From the NCBI GenBank assembly GCA_018673215.1, contig JABHDE010000025.1:1-64000 (forward strand): DNA of 64,000 nucleotides. The letters are read 5' to 3'. The notes beneath the pieces were generated by a model. It saw only the letters and a list, made by a program, of their open reading frames with translations. It searched no databases and was not told the origin of the DNA. The DNA is from Formosa sp. GTDB lineage: Bacteria; Bacteroidota; Bacteroidia; Flavobacteriales; Flavobacteriaceae. This document shows, in pieces, positions 55,217-63,983 of the stretch. The position numbers were made by a program, and so were the translations under genes. Position 1 is the stretch's first letter; each line of letters opens with the position of its first letter.

Positions 55217-55986
55217 TGTCTAATTTATTTGACAGCGCAAGATTTGCTGAATCAACGAATCAAGAATCCGACTATGTTGAAGAAGGAGAGTGTTTTGTCA
55301 TAAATTATCCTTACAGTGTTTCTGATGGTGAAATTAGTACCACTTTTAATAGTGACGATGATTTGATTGCTTTTTTAGAAACTCTAGATTATGATGCTGA
55401 GGTTTATATTGAAGTTCCTTTTGATGTTACATTTGCAGATGGATCTCAGCTAACGATTAATACTTATGAGGAGTTTGAAATCATATTAGAAGATTGTTAT
55501 AGTGATTACGATTATGATGATGATTACGATGATTATGAAGATGAATGTTTTGAATTAAATTATCCTTTGACCGCTGTTGATCATGAGGGCAACCAAGTGA
55601 CTGTAAATTCCGAACAAGATTTATATAACTTTGAATTTGCAGGATTTGTCTATCCTATTTCTGTGACTTTATCAGATGGATCTCAAGTATCTGTAAACAG
55701 CCCTCAAGAATTTGACACACTTTACAACGATTGTTATAATATCGAAGATTGTTATGATTGTGAGACGCAATGTTTTGAAATTGTATTTCCATTTTCTTTC
55801 GTTTCAGAAAATGGAACAGTAGATACTGTTAATAATTATGAGGAGCTTTATGACTTTTTTTCTCAACTTTCAGAAGATGATACGTGTATGATTTCATATC
55901 CAATATCCGTAGAATTTGAAGATGGCACTCAGCAAACAGCCAATAGTGATGAAGAACTTGCTGCTCTATACGAGTCTTGTGAGTAA
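55216..55986 (+). CDS. Body of a repeat lipoprotein: three Cys-bracketed repeats (frameshifted from its signal)
   Basis: The 256 residues contain three repeats of about 65 residues. Each opens with CF (Cys26, Cys111, Cys186) and closes with a Cys (Cys94, Cys173, Cys255). Each repeat has two half-units with the pattern YP-x-x-V-x-x-x-DG...N-(S/T/N)-x-E-(E/D)-(L/F), for example YPISVTLSDGSQVSVNSPQE. The paired cysteines could form one disulfide per repeat. A DYDYDDDYDDYEDE acidic linker follows repeat 1. I know no function. The natural N-terminus is the lipoprotein signal at 55082 in another frame. The composition is very acidic, which fits a surface or periplasmic protein. Confidence 0.8.
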   Translation: MSNLFDSARFAESTNQESDYVEEGECFVINYPYSVSDGEISTTFNSDDDLIAFLETLDYDAEVYIEVPFDVTFADGSQLTINTYEEFEIILEDCYSDYDYDDDYDDYEDECFELNYPLTAVDHEGNQVTVNSEQDLYNFEFAGFVYPISVTLSDGSQVSVNSPQEFDTLYNDCYNIEDCYDCETQCFEIVFPFSFVSENGTVDTVNNYEELYDFFSQLSEDDTCMISYPISVEFEDGTQQTANSDEELAALYESCE

Positions 55987-56010
55987 GTATTAAAATCTCA
56001 TAATTTATAC

Positions 56011-56046
56011 AAAATAGCTTGGGTCGTCTGATTTAGGCTATTTTTT
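56011..56046 (+). terminator. Probable terminator after the repeat lipoprotein
   Basis: AAAATAGC pairs with GCTATTTT across an 18-base loop, followed by T's, 24 bases after the stop codon. Confidence 0.55.
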
Positions 56047-56082
56047 GTTATTCGCAGGGCTGTAAAGAGTTGATTTAGGATT

Positions 56083-57141
56083 TCAATCCTCCAAATAATC
56101 CACCAAAAGCGCCACTACATAGCTATAGCTTTCAATACCTTTGGCTTGGTTGTTAGCCTTTAAGAAATGACTGTAAAACGCTTTAAATAAAGGTTCTAGT
56201 GGGTTGTTATATGCACTCCAAAACTCAAATGCTTCCTGATAGTCTTCTAAAACACCAGGGTTGATTGTACATAAAGTAGATTCGTAGGCATCCAAATCTC
56301 TTTTAGACAGCTCTCGTAAGCAATAACGCAAGGCAAATTTATAACCTGCATAGTTGAAATAAAGATCTTCATTATGGATACTCGCTAAAAAACCAATAAA
56401 GTTAGCTTCGTTCTCTGCGGCATAACCCAACTGATGCGCTTGCTCGTGTGCAATGGTAGATGGCATAGATTTAAGGGGCATTACAGCATTGATTTGCGCT
56501 TCTAAAGTTAATGGATTCACATAGCCACTAAATCCCATATAGGTTAACGGCATGCTAAAAATTGATTTTTTGCTGTTTTTACCGTCGTGTTTAAAATTAG
56601 GATACACTTTTTCTAGTTGCAAATAACCTGCTTGACTTATTTCAATCAACTCAGAAAATTCATAGGGAAGGGACGTTTTTAACAAAGAATCTTTTGTGAT
56701 CGCTAAATGGAGCTTATTGGTTTTTACAACAAGTTTATTGGTAACCGATTTTAATTGAGCCGTGGTATATTTAGGGTTTAAGTGAAGAGTAGTGTGTAAT
56801 GGCAGTCGGTAATAATTGTAGCCCCAACACAAATGAAACATAAAATAAAGAATGGATACAAAGAATGTAATATTTAAGATCCATGTTTTGGGTTCAGCTC
56901 TAAGTCCTTTACGGTTTTTAATAACCAATCGCAATGCAAAAAGGATGAGGGCACTATACATCAGGTCTCCGACAGATAAGGGGATCCAACTGAAAGCTGT
57001 ATTGAGAAGTTTTGAGAGGATTGGGAACAAACCTAAACTATAATACGTTTCTACATATTCAGGATACTGTTTCAATATTTTAACAATAAAGTATTGAGGC
57101 AGCAGACTCAAAGCAATTATGATTTTCCCTTTTTTTGTCAT
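56083..57141 (-). CDS. DUF3810 membrane protein with HExxH motif
   Basis: The 352-residue protein has three hydrophobic segments in its first 110 residues and then a soluble part with IAHEQAHQLGYAAENEANFIG near residues 227-247. That is an HExxH zinc-peptidase signature with a downstream Glu (EnEanF), as in gluzincin-like enzymes. I recognise DUF3810. A membrane-bound metalloprotease is likely, but no substrate is known. The ATG at 57141 is one codon inside a GTG. Confidence 0.85.
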   Translation of the reverse strand: MTKKGKIIIALSLLPQYFIVKILKQYPEYVETYYSLGLFPILSKLLNTAFSWIPLSVGDLMYSALILFALRLVIKNRKGLRAEPKTWILNITFFVSILYFMFHLCWGYNYYRLPLHTTLHLNPKYTTAQLKSVTNKLVVKTNKLHLAITKDSLLKTSLPYEFSELIEISQAGYLQLEKVYPNFKHDGKNSKKSIFSMPLTYMGFSGYVNPLTLEAQINAVMPLKSMPSTIAHEQAHQLGYAAENEANFIGFLASIHNEDLYFNYAGYKFALRYCLRELSKRDLDAYESTLCTINPGVLEDYQEAFEFWSAYNNPLEPLFKAFYSHFLKANNQAKGIESYSYVVALLVDYLED

Positions 57142-57185
57142 CACTCAAAAGTAATAATTTTAATTTATGATCGGTATGGAATCTG

Positions 57186-57193
57186 TACCTTTG
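57186..57193 (+). promoter_or_regulatory. -7 promoter box of pepD
   Basis: TACCTTTG matches TAnnTTTG and ends 22 bases before the pepD ATG. Confidence 0.6.
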
Positions 57194-57215
57194 TGCAACA
57201 AAAAACACAAAAGTC

Positions 57216-58676
57216 ATGAGCCAAGAAATACGTCAACTGGAACCCAAAGCAGTTTGGAATAAATTTGCTGATTTGAATGCTGTGCCTCGTCCTTCTAAAA
57301 AAGAAGAACGCGTTATTTCATTTATGAAAGATTTTGGAAAGAATCTAAAGCTTGAAACCATAGAAGATACTGTAGGAAATGTCATCATCAGAAAACCAGC
57401 TACATCAGGTATGGTAGACCGAAAAGCGATTGTGATGCAATCTCATTTAGATATGGTACATCAGAAAAATAGCGATACTAATTTTGACTTTTTAACCCAA
57501 GGTATTGAGATGATTGTTGATGGGGATTGGGTCAAAGCTAAAGGAACTACTTTGGGTGCTGATAATGGTCTAGGTGTCGCAACTATTATGGCAATTCTAG
57601 AAAGTACTGATATTCCTCATCCTGCCATTGAAGCCTTGTTCACGATCGATGAAGAAACAGGTATGACTGGAGCTATGGGACTTGAAGGAGGTTTGTTAAA
57701 TGGAGCCATTCTTTTAAACCTAGATACTGAAGAAGACGACGAGATTGGAGTTGGCTGTGCTGGAGGTATTGATGTGACTGCTACAGGGACATATATCGAA
57801 GAACCAACACCTGAAACCAAAATAGGGTACTCCATCGAAGTTAAAGGATTGCAAGGCGGACATTCAGGCATGGATATTCATAAAGGATTTGGGAATGCCA
57901 ATAAAATAATGAATCGTTTGTTATTTGATGCCTTTGAAAATTTTGGTTTGCGAATTTCAGAAATTGATGGCGGAAGTTTACGCAATGCGATACCTAGAGA
58001 AAGCAGAGCAATTGTAGCCATTGATAAGGTTCAAGAAGAAGCTTTTAAATATGAAATGGGTCTTCAGATTGAAACCATACAATCCGAACTCAAAACATTA
58101 GAGCCTGACTTAGTCGTTATTTTAACTAAAATTGATACTCCAAAAGTCATGATGGACTTGGGAGTTCAGGAGGGATTAACACGTGCAATTTATGCTGCTT
58201 GGAATGGTGTGTATCGTATGAGTCCTGACATCCCTGAATTGGTAGAAACTTCTAACAATATTGCCCGCGTGATTATCAAAGGTGGGGATGTTAAAATAGG
58301 GTGTTTAACACGCTCTTCTGTAGAATCCTCGAAAATGGATTTAGCAATGATGTTACGAGCGACTTTTGAGCTTATTGGCTGTGAAGTTGAACTCTCAGGG
58401 GATTACCCAGGATGGGCGCCAGATATGGATTCATCTATTTTGAAAGTATTAAGGTCGTTGTACGAGAAATTATACAACGAAAAGCCGCACGTTGCTGCCT
58501 GTCATGCCGGACTAGAATGTGGGATTTTAGGGACTAATTATCCTGATATGGAAATGATTAGTTTTGGTCCCAATATTAAAGGAGCGCATTCCCCTGATGA
58601 ACGTGCTCAGATTTCTTCAGTTCAGAAATTTTGGATATTTATTTTAGAAATTCTAAAGAACATTCCAAAAGCTTAG
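57216..58676 (+). CDS. pepD: Aminoacyl-histidine dipeptidase (M20 family)
   Basis: PepD cleaves dipeptides such as carnosine (Xaa-His). The 486-residue protein has the binuclear zinc ligands of M20 peptidases: His in MQSHLDMVHQK, Asp in LGADNGLGVA, the catalytic EE in TIDEETGMTGAMG and Asp in LNLDTEEDDE. A late His appears in FGPNIKGAHSPDER. A lid domain (about 205-385) separates the halves. The length matches the PepD family. It is a single-gene unit with a -7 box and a terminator. Confidence 0.94.
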   Translation: MSQEIRQLEPKAVWNKFADLNAVPRPSKKEERVISFMKDFGKNLKLETIEDTVGNVIIRKPATSGMVDRKAIVMQSHLDMVHQKNSDTNFDFLTQGIEMIVDGDWVKAKGTTLGADNGLGVATIMAILESTDIPHPAIEALFTIDEETGMTGAMGLEGGLLNGAILLNLDTEEDDEIGVGCAGGIDVTATGTYIEEPTPETKIGYSIEVKGLQGGHSGMDIHKGFGNANKIMNRLLFDAFENFGLRISEIDGGSLRNAIPRESRAIVAIDKVQEEAFKYEMGLQIETIQSELKTLEPDLVVILTKIDTPKVMMDLGVQEGLTRAIYAAWNGVYRMSPDIPELVETSNNIARVIIKGGDVKIGCLTRSSVESSKMDLAMMLRATFELIGCEVELSGDYPGWAPDMDSSILKVLRSLYEKLYNEKPHVAACHAGLECGILGTNYPDMEMISFGPNIKGAHSPDERAQISSVQKFWIFILEILKNIPKA

Positions 58677-58692
58677 TGGAATAGTATATCAT

Positions 58693-58722
58693 AAAAAAAA
58701 GCAGCCATTTGGCTGCTTTTTT
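58693..58722. terminator. Bidirectional terminator between pepD and the PPIase lipoprotein
   Basis: AAGCAGCC pairs with GGCTGCTT around ATTT, with A8 before and T's after, so it can work for pepD (plus) and for the convergent PPIase gene (minus). Confidence 0.9.
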
Positions 58723-58742
58723 GCGTGGAATATAACAATAAA

Positions 58743-59918
58743 TTATTCTGCAATTTCTATCATTTCAACGATAAACATTAAATCTGTATTGGGTTGGATA
58801 GGTCCACGTCCTTTTTCTCCATATGCAAGATAGGAGGGAAGGAATAAGAATGTTTTATCTCCTACAGACATATTAAATACCCCTTCTTTAAAACCAGGAA
58901 TCATTTGTGCTTGAGGGTCAATTTTCATTGGCATTGCGTTGTATCCACCTTGCTGTTCTTTTCGCTCTTGATAAGTACCACACTTTTCATCTACTGTTTT
59001 AATATTGGTGCCAAATAGTTTACCGTCTGTAAAATAGCCTTCATAATTTAATTTCACGGTCATTCCAGGTTTTGGTTTTTCTCCATTACCTTTTGTGATG
59101 TTATAAACGAGTAAACCAGAAGTTTGCTGTATAGCTTTGCTTTTGTAGATATTTAAAACAGTAACCATTTCATCAGCAGCAATCTGCATTTTTTCTTCTG
59201 CAATTCTTTTAGCTTCTTCCGCTTTTTTCTTTGCTTCTTCAAGTTTTTGTAAACGCTTTTCTTCTAACAAAGGGAGTTCTTTGTTCCAAGTATCTGCAGC
59301 GTCAAATCCTCTAGCACTCATTCCTTGACGAATGATGTTTAGTTTTAATATTTTCACATCTTCTACAGGCTTGTTTGATCCCGGAGTGACTTTGACATTG
59401 GAGATGCTATCAACAACTGCAAAGCCTTTAACAACTTCTCCAAAAACAGAATGTCTGTTATCTAGGTGTGGAGTTGGTTTTTCAGTGATAAAAAACTGGC
59501 TACCATTGGTGGCAGGCCCAGAGTTAGCCATCGATAAAATACCTGGTTTGTCATGTTTTAGATTGTCGTCAAATTCATCTCCAAATTTAAATCCTGGACT
59601 TCCTGTACCGGTGGCAGTCGGGTCTCCCCCTTGAATCATAAAGTTGTCAATCACTCTGTGAAAAACCGTTCCATCGTAGTAGGGTTTTCCTTTTAGGGAA
59701 TCTACCAACATAGGATGAGATCCTTCTGCGAGTCCTACAAAATTTGCTACGGTAACAGGAACTTTATCATAAAACAACTTTACAATGATTGTGTCTTTAG
59801 ATGTTACGAATTCTGCAAACACACCCTTACCTAAATCTGGATACTGTTCTTGACATCCAGAGGTACTCATAAGCAATCCTACGATAATTAATTGAATAAA
59901 TACTTTTGTGAATTTCAT
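58743..59918 (-). CDS. Cyclophilin-FKBP fusion peptidyl-prolyl isomerase, lipoprotein
   Basis: The 391-residue protein has a lipoprotein signal (MKFTKVFIQLIIVGLLMSTSGC, shown as two short parts: hydrophobic core IQLIIVGLLM and lipobox STSGC). It continues with a cyclophilin domain ([31 protein letters not shown]), a helical Lys/Glu-rich linker (EEAKKKAEEAKRIAEEKMQ), and an FKBP domain to the end (MIPGFKEGVFNMSVGDKTFL). It should be a membrane-anchored periplasmic folding factor. It follows gldI, another FKBP lipoprotein, by 41 bases. Compare the cytosolic version at 27488. Confidence 0.92.
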   Translation of the reverse strand: MKFTKVFIQLIIVGLLMSTSGCQEQYPDLGKGVFAEFVTSKDTIIVKLFYDKVPVTVANFVGLAEGSHPMLVDSLKGKPYYDGTVFHRVIDNFMIQGGDPTATGTGSPGFKFGDEFDDNLKHDKPGILSMANSGPATNGSQFFITEKPTPHLDNRHSVFGEVVKGFAVVDSISNVKVTPGSNKPVEDVKILKLNIIRQGMSARGFDAADTWNKELPLLEEKRLQKLEEAKKKAEEAKRIAEEKMQIAADEMVTVLNIYKSKAIQQTSGLLVYNITKGNGEKPKPGMTVKLNYEGYFTDGKLFGTNIKTVDEKCGTYQERKEQQGGYNAMPMKIDPQAQMIPGFKEGVFNMSVGDKTFLFLPSYLAYGEKGRGPIQPNTDLMFIVEMIEIAE

Positions 59919-59959
59919 TTTTTTATTTTTTTATTGGGTTTTATATAGTTTTTACTGTG

Positions 59960-60493
59960 TTAGTTATTTGTAAGTTTTAATAAAGAAACCTCGCAAATAA
60001 GAGGTACATTTCTACCAATCTTATTTTCATCACCATAGTATCCATATGCCTTTTGAGATGGAAATATAAACGTAATTGATTCACCTTCTTTCATGAGTTT
60101 CAATCCTTCTCTCAAGCCTGAAAACAATTCTTGTTGATCCACATAATAAAGTTGGGTTTCTTTTTTTTTGTTTGGGTAAATGACTTGATCTTGCAATGTT
60201 TTAAGTACATAATCAAAATGCACTAAATCCCCAAATTCAGGCGTTTGTTTAAGTGTCTCAATTTGAGTATTGTAAGCATACCAAAATCCATATTCTGAAG
60301 ATTGAAAAGATTTTTTAGAGTCTTGAATATAATTTTCAATTTGAGCGTATTCTCTATTATTCAATTGTTTGTTGCGTTCAATCGAAGAATCAATAAATGA
60401 GCCTGAATTACTTGACAGTGGACGCCTTTCTTCTGAAGGTTTACAACTGACCAATAATAAACATGTTAATATGAATAACAGGGTAGGTTTCAT
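59960..60493 (-). CDS. gldI: Gliding motility-associated FKBP-type lipoprotein GldI
   Basis: The 177-residue protein has a lipoprotein signal (MKPTLLFILTCLLLVSC) and the GldI opening RRPLSSNSGSFIDSSIERNK. It also has a FKBP-like fold (GLREGLKLMKEGESITFIFP, KAYGYYGDENKIG). GldI is needed for Flavobacterium gliding and the type IX secretion apparatus in characterised species. Some FKBP active-site positions are changed. Its start overlaps nrnA by 4 bases and the fusion PPIase follows, so it lies in the middle of an operon. Other gld genes are outside the window. Confidence 0.9.
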   Translation of the reverse strand: MKPTLLFILTCLLLVSCKPSEERRPLSSNSGSFIDSSIERNKQLNNREYAQIENYIQDSKKSFQSSEYGFWYAYNTQIETLKQTPEFGDLVHFDYVLKTLQDQVIYPNKKKETQLYYVDQQELFSGLREGLKLMKEGESITFIFPSQKAYGYYGDENKIGRNVPLICEVSLLKLTNN

Positions 60494-61506
60494 GAATTGA
60501 GTTCTGATTTATACTCAGACAATATACTGATAAATTTAGCAATGGTGTCTTCTAGGTTCAATTTGCTTCGTCCCCCTGCGGCATTTTTGTGTCCACCGCC
60601 GTTAAAATAGGTCCTTGCAAACGTATTTACATCAAAATCTCCTTTAGAACGAAATGAAACTTTAATGATACTTTCTTCTTTATGCTCAATAAAGATTACC
60701 GCAAATCTAGCGCCTTTTAGTGACAATCCGTAATTAACTAAGCCCTCTGTATCTCCTTTTTGAAAGTCATGTGCATCCAATTCCTTATTAGTTAAACTGA
60801 TATAAGTCGTGTGAAATTCTTCTAAATATTTTAAATTATTTAAAGCACATCCCATTAGCTTTAGTCGACCAAAACTATTGGTGTCATAAACCGCATTGTG
60901 AATATGTGATTTTTCAACTCCCAGGTCTATCAAATGTGCAATCACTCTGTGCGTTGTGCTTGTAGTCAGTGGAAAGCGAAACGAGGCAGTATCAGTCATA
61001 ATGCCGGTATATATTCCTTCTCCGATAGCTCTGTCAATCAATTTTAAATCACCCATCATTTCTATGAAATGGTATACCATTTGACTCGTCGAACACATGC
61101 TTACATCAGAATACACATAAGTTGCATATTGTTCTGGCATTTGATGATGATCAATCATAACCTTAATGGCTGATGCATTTTCAATAGGCGTTGCCATTGC
61201 ACCACATCGGTGAATGGCATTAAAATCTAACGTAAAAATGAGGTCTGCTTGGGAAATAAGGGCCTCAGTGGCAGTTGTATTTTCTTCGTGGATAAGAACA
61301 TCCTTTGTACCTGGGATCCATTTAAGAAATTCCGGGTAATTATTAGGAGTTATTACGGTTGCCGAATGCCCTAATTTTTTAAGGTAATGACATAAGCTAA
61401 GCGTTGATCCCATGGCATCTCCATCTGGATTTTTATGGGGAACAATGATTACTTTTTTTGGTTTGGATAGTATTTTTTTTAGCTCTAAAATTTCTGCTGT
61501 ATTCAT
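60490..61506 (-). CDS. nrnA: DHH-family oligoribonuclease / PAP phosphatase (NrnA-type)
   Basis: NrnA degrades short oligoribonucleotides and 3',5'-bisphosphates (pAp). The 338-residue protein has the DHH motifs: HKNPDGDAMGS, FTLDFNAIHRC, MIDHHQMPEQ and GIMTDTASFRF. A DHHA1 domain (YFNGGGHKNAAGG) follows. It heads the nrnA-gldI-PPIase unit. A -7 box ends 6 bases before the ATG, implying a leaderless mRNA. Confidence 0.93.
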   Translation of the reverse strand: MNTAEILELKKILSKPKKVIIVPHKNPDGDAMGSTLSLCHYLKKLGHSATVITPNNYPEFLKWIPGTKDVLIHEENTTATEALISQADLIFTLDFNAIHRCGAMATPIENASAIKVMIDHHQMPEQYATYVYSDVSMCSTSQMVYHFIEMMGDLKLIDRAIGEGIYTGIMTDTASFRFPLTTSTTHRVIAHLIDLGVEKSHIHNAVYDTNSFGRLKLMGCALNNLKYLEEFHTTYISLTNKELDAHDFQKGDTEGLVNYGLSLKGARFAVIFIEHKEESIIKVSFRSKGDFDVNTFARTYFNGGGHKNAAGGRSKLNLEDTIAKFISILSEYKSELNS

Positions 61507-61512
61507 AGCTCA

Positions 61513-61520
61513 CAAAGATA
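61513..61520 (-). promoter_or_regulatory. -7 promoter box of nrnA
   Basis: TATCTTTG on the minus strand, 6 bases from the nrnA start codon. Confidence 0.65.
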
Positions 61521-61566
61521 CAATTTTTTAAAATAGTTGGGTGAAGGATTATTGATAGAAAAACCT

Positions 61567-61574
61567 TATTTTTG
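61567..61574 (+). promoter_or_regulatory. -7 promoter box of ndk
   Basis: TATTTTTG ends 21 bases before the ndk ATG; the in-frame TTG at 61572 is inside it. Confidence 0.6.
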
Positions 61575-61595
61575 CACAAAATTTATACAAAGACC

Positions 61596-62015
61596 ATGAT
61601 AACTAACAAAACATTCACAATGCTTAAGCCCGATTCTGTTGAGAAAGGGAATATTGGTGGGATCTTAGAAAAAATCACAGCTTCAGGTTTCAGAATCGTA
61701 GCAATGAAATTAACACAACTTACAAAGGCCGATGCAGAAGCTTTTTACGCCGTTCATAGTGAGCGTCCATTTTATGGAGAATTGGTAACTTACATGACAA
61801 GAGGTCCTATTGTTGCTGCGATCCTGGAAAAGGACAATGCGGTAGAAGATTTTAGAACTTTAATTGGTGCAACCAATCCAGCTGAGGCAGCTGAGGGAAC
61901 CATCCGTAATATGTTTGCAGACTCCATAAGTGAAAATGCTGTACATGGAAGTGACAGTGATGAAAATGCTGCTATTGAGGGGGCTTTCCATTTTTCAGGA
62001 AGAGAGATGTTCTAA
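61596..62015 (+). CDS. ndk: Nucleoside-diphosphate kinase
   Basis: Ndk phosphorylates NDPs to NTPs through a phosphohistidine. The 139-residue protein starts [20 protein letters not shown] and has [19 protein letters not shown], with the phospho-His in [12 protein letters not shown] near residue 116. The length is standard. The ATG at 61596 is preferred, because the upstream TTG lies in the promoter box. A terminator follows. Confidence 0.97.
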   Translation: MITNKTFTMLKPDSVEKGNIGGILEKITASGFRIVAMKLTQLTKADAEAFYAVHSERPFYGELVTYMTRGPIVAAILEKDNAVEDFRTLIGATNPAEAAEGTIRNMFADSISENAVHGSDSDENAAIEGAFHFSGREMF

Positions 62016-62035
62016 ATAAACTCAATAAAATATTT

Positions 62036-62065
62036 AAAAGCTGCAATTCGTTTGTGGCTTTTTTT
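62036..62065 (+). terminator. Terminator after ndk
   Basis: AAAAGCTGCAA pairs with TTGTGGCTTTT (two G-T pairs) around TTCGT, then T's. Confidence 0.7.
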
Positions 62066-62076
62066 GTACTCTATCA

Positions 62077-62373
62077 TTACCTTAAAACTAATTTTGAGAT
62101 GAGCTTTTTCCCTAATGATTCGTTTAGCATACTTATAATTTTATCTTTCCCATAGCTTAATTCCTCTCTTAAAACCGAGGAGCTTAGTTCTACATAAAGC
62201 GTGTCATTATGAAGCTTTACACTGTTAGTGTATGTATTAACTCCATTCCCCATCATTTCTGTCCAAGCAGCTTCTACGTTCACTTTGTCCAACCCTTTTT
62301 CGAGTTTGTTTTCTTTGACAAATGATTTCATCAAATCATCAATTTTAAACGAATCGTTCTGACGTTTGCTCAT
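62077..62373 (-). CDS. DUF721 (DciA-like) protein
   Basis: This 98-residue protein has the DUF721 fold: a helical N-terminus (FKIDDLMKSFVKENKLEKGLD), then VEAAWTEMMGNGVNTYTNSV, LHNDTLYVELSSSVLREEL and the closing helix. Relatives (DciA) load the replicative helicase in many bacteria, and genes of this type often sit beside recF, as here. Its start touches the small lipoprotein gene (1-base overlap). Confidence 0.85.
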   Translation of the reverse strand: MSKRQNDSFKIDDLMKSFVKENKLEKGLDKVNVEAAWTEMMGNGVNTYTNSVKLHNDTLYVELSSSVLREELSYGKDKIISMLNESLGKKLISKLVLR

Positions 62374-62789
62374 TATTCAAATTTTAAAGGTTCGTAAGGT
62401 TTATAGGTGTATATAAATCCATTGGAGTTGGAGATGAGCAAGCTGGAGGAATTTGCACGCAGTATTTCTTCGCTGTAAGCAACCTCGTTATTATCGTACT
62501 GAATCCATAAATGCCCCTCTTTTACAGATAGGGTAAAATCAGATTGATGCTGAGACATTTCAAAGGCTCCATCAAATCGTGGGGTCATTTTTTTTCGATA
62601 GCCCGATAAATCGGCATTCAACTTAAAGTAATCTATAGAACCACTCATTTTAAATTCTTTAACTTTCTTTTGATCCTTGGTGACGCTCACAATTTCCCAG
62701 TAGCCCTCTATAAAAGGAATGTAAGTCGAAACATCTGATTTACAGCTGCTCAATAAAACAAAAAATAAAAGGGTTGTAAGTTGTTTCAC
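62373..62789 (-). CDS. Small lipocalin-like lipoprotein
   Basis: The 138-residue protein has a lipoprotein signal ([16 protein letters not shown]) and an all-beta body ([53 protein letters not shown]) like lipocalin-type Bacteroidota lipoproteins. No catalytic residues are evident and its function is unknown. It overlaps recF by 4 bases, so it is produced from the recF transcript. That is curious, because recF and DUF721 are DNA proteins. Confidence 0.8.
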   Translation of the reverse strand: MKQLTTLLFFVLLSSCKSDVSTYIPFIEGYWEIVSVTKDQKKVKEFKMSGSIDYFKLNADLSGYRKKMTPRFDGAFEMSQHQSDFTLSVKEGHLWIQYDNNEVAYSEEILRANSSSLLISNSNGFIYTYKPYEPLKFE

Positions 62790-63865
62790 AGTTGAAATAT
62801 TTGATAGGACTGGTGTACGCTTTTAATGGCTTTCTCGGTACGATCAGCGTGAGTATCTGAGATAAATAACTGTCCAAAATTTTCATCATTTACCAACTGT
62901 ATAATTTGGGCCACACGTTGTTCGTCTAATTTATCAAAAACATCATCTAATAGGAGTAAGGGAGTTTCTCCACTTTGTGCTTTAATAAAATCAAATTGTG
63001 CCAATTTTAAAGCAATTAAAAATGATTTTTGCTGACCTTGACTTCCAAATTTTTTAACAGGATAGCCCTTAATAGAGAACTCTAAATCGTCTTTATGGAT
63101 CCCCACACTTGTATACTGTAACATTCGATCCTTGTTGATGTTGTTAGCAAACAATTCCATTAAAGAGGAATCATTTAATTGGCTGTTATATTGTAAATCA
63201 ACAGTTTCACTGTTGTTGCTAATAGCTTCATAGCGTTTTTTGAATATTGGGGTAAAAACATCTAAAAACTTTTTTCGTTTGCTATGTATTTGACTTCCAT
63301 ATTCATTAAGTTGATCATTATATACATCTAATGAGTCCTTGTTAAAGTTGTTATTTAATGCAAAGTATTTCAAAAGTGCATTTCTTTGTGCCAGGATTTT
63401 AGAGTAATTTAATAAGGCTTCTAAGTAGCTTTTATCACTTTGAGAAATGACTCCATCCGTAAATTTCCGACGGGTGTCACTCCCCTCAATAATTAAATCG
63501 CGATCGCTAGGTGAAATGATTACTAGAGGTAAAAATCCAATATGATCACTAAAACGATCGTATGCTTTTCCATTTCGTTTGATGATTTTCTTTTGACCTT
63601 TTTTTAAAGAAACGATTACTTTTTCTTCACGATCTTTCTTATGGTATAAACCATCGACCACAAAAAAATCTTGTTCATGCCGAATATTTTGAGAGGTAAT
63701 AGGATTGAAATAACTTTTCCCGAAAGAGAGGTGGTAAATAGCGTCTAAAATATTTGTTTTCCCCACCCCATTAGCACCCACAAAACAATTGATTTTCGCA
63801 TCAAATTTTACCTTAAAGGCCTCAAAATTTTTATAGTTTAATAAGTTTAATGATTTTAAAATCAT
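62786..63865 (-). CDS. recF: DNA replication and repair protein RecF
   Basis: RecF is an SMC-like ATPase that, with RecOR, loads RecA onto gapped DNA. The 359-residue protein starts [17 protein letters not shown], has Walker [19 protein letters not shown] (about 28-45), the signature region [18 protein letters not shown] and Walker [18 protein letters not shown]. The length is typical. It heads the unit with the lipocalin-like lipoprotein and DUF721. Confidence 0.96.
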   Translation of the reverse strand: MILKSLNLLNYKNFEAFKVKFDAKINCFVGANGVGKTNILDAIYHLSFGKSYFNPITSQNIRHEQDFFVVDGLYHKKDREEKVIVSLKKGQKKIIKRNGKAYDRFSDHIGFLPLVIISPSDRDLIIEGSDTRRKFTDGVISQSDKSYLEALLNYSKILAQRNALLKYFALNNNFNKDSLDVYNDQLNEYGSQIHSKRKKFLDVFTPIFKKRYEAISNNSETVDLQYNSQLNDSSLMELFANNINKDRMLQYTSVGIHKDDLEFSIKGYPVKKFGSQGQQKSFLIALKLAQFDFIKAQSGETPLLLLDDVFDKLDEQRVAQIIQLVNDENFGQLFISDTHADRTEKAIKSVHQSYQIFQL

Positions 63866-63975
63866 GTGAAATTAGTCTGAATTTTATAATTATCTTCTTG
63901 TAGGGGCTTTGAAAAGATGCTGCAAATTATTGAAAAATAACAAATAATTTGCCTTTTTTTTACGAATAAAAATTA

Positions 63976-63983
63976 TATTTTTG
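63976..63983 (+). promoter_or_regulatory. -7 promoter box for a plus-strand gene beyond the window
   Basis: TATTTTTG matches TAnnTTTG and lies 17 bases from the window end, so a gene probably starts just past it. Confidence 0.45.
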
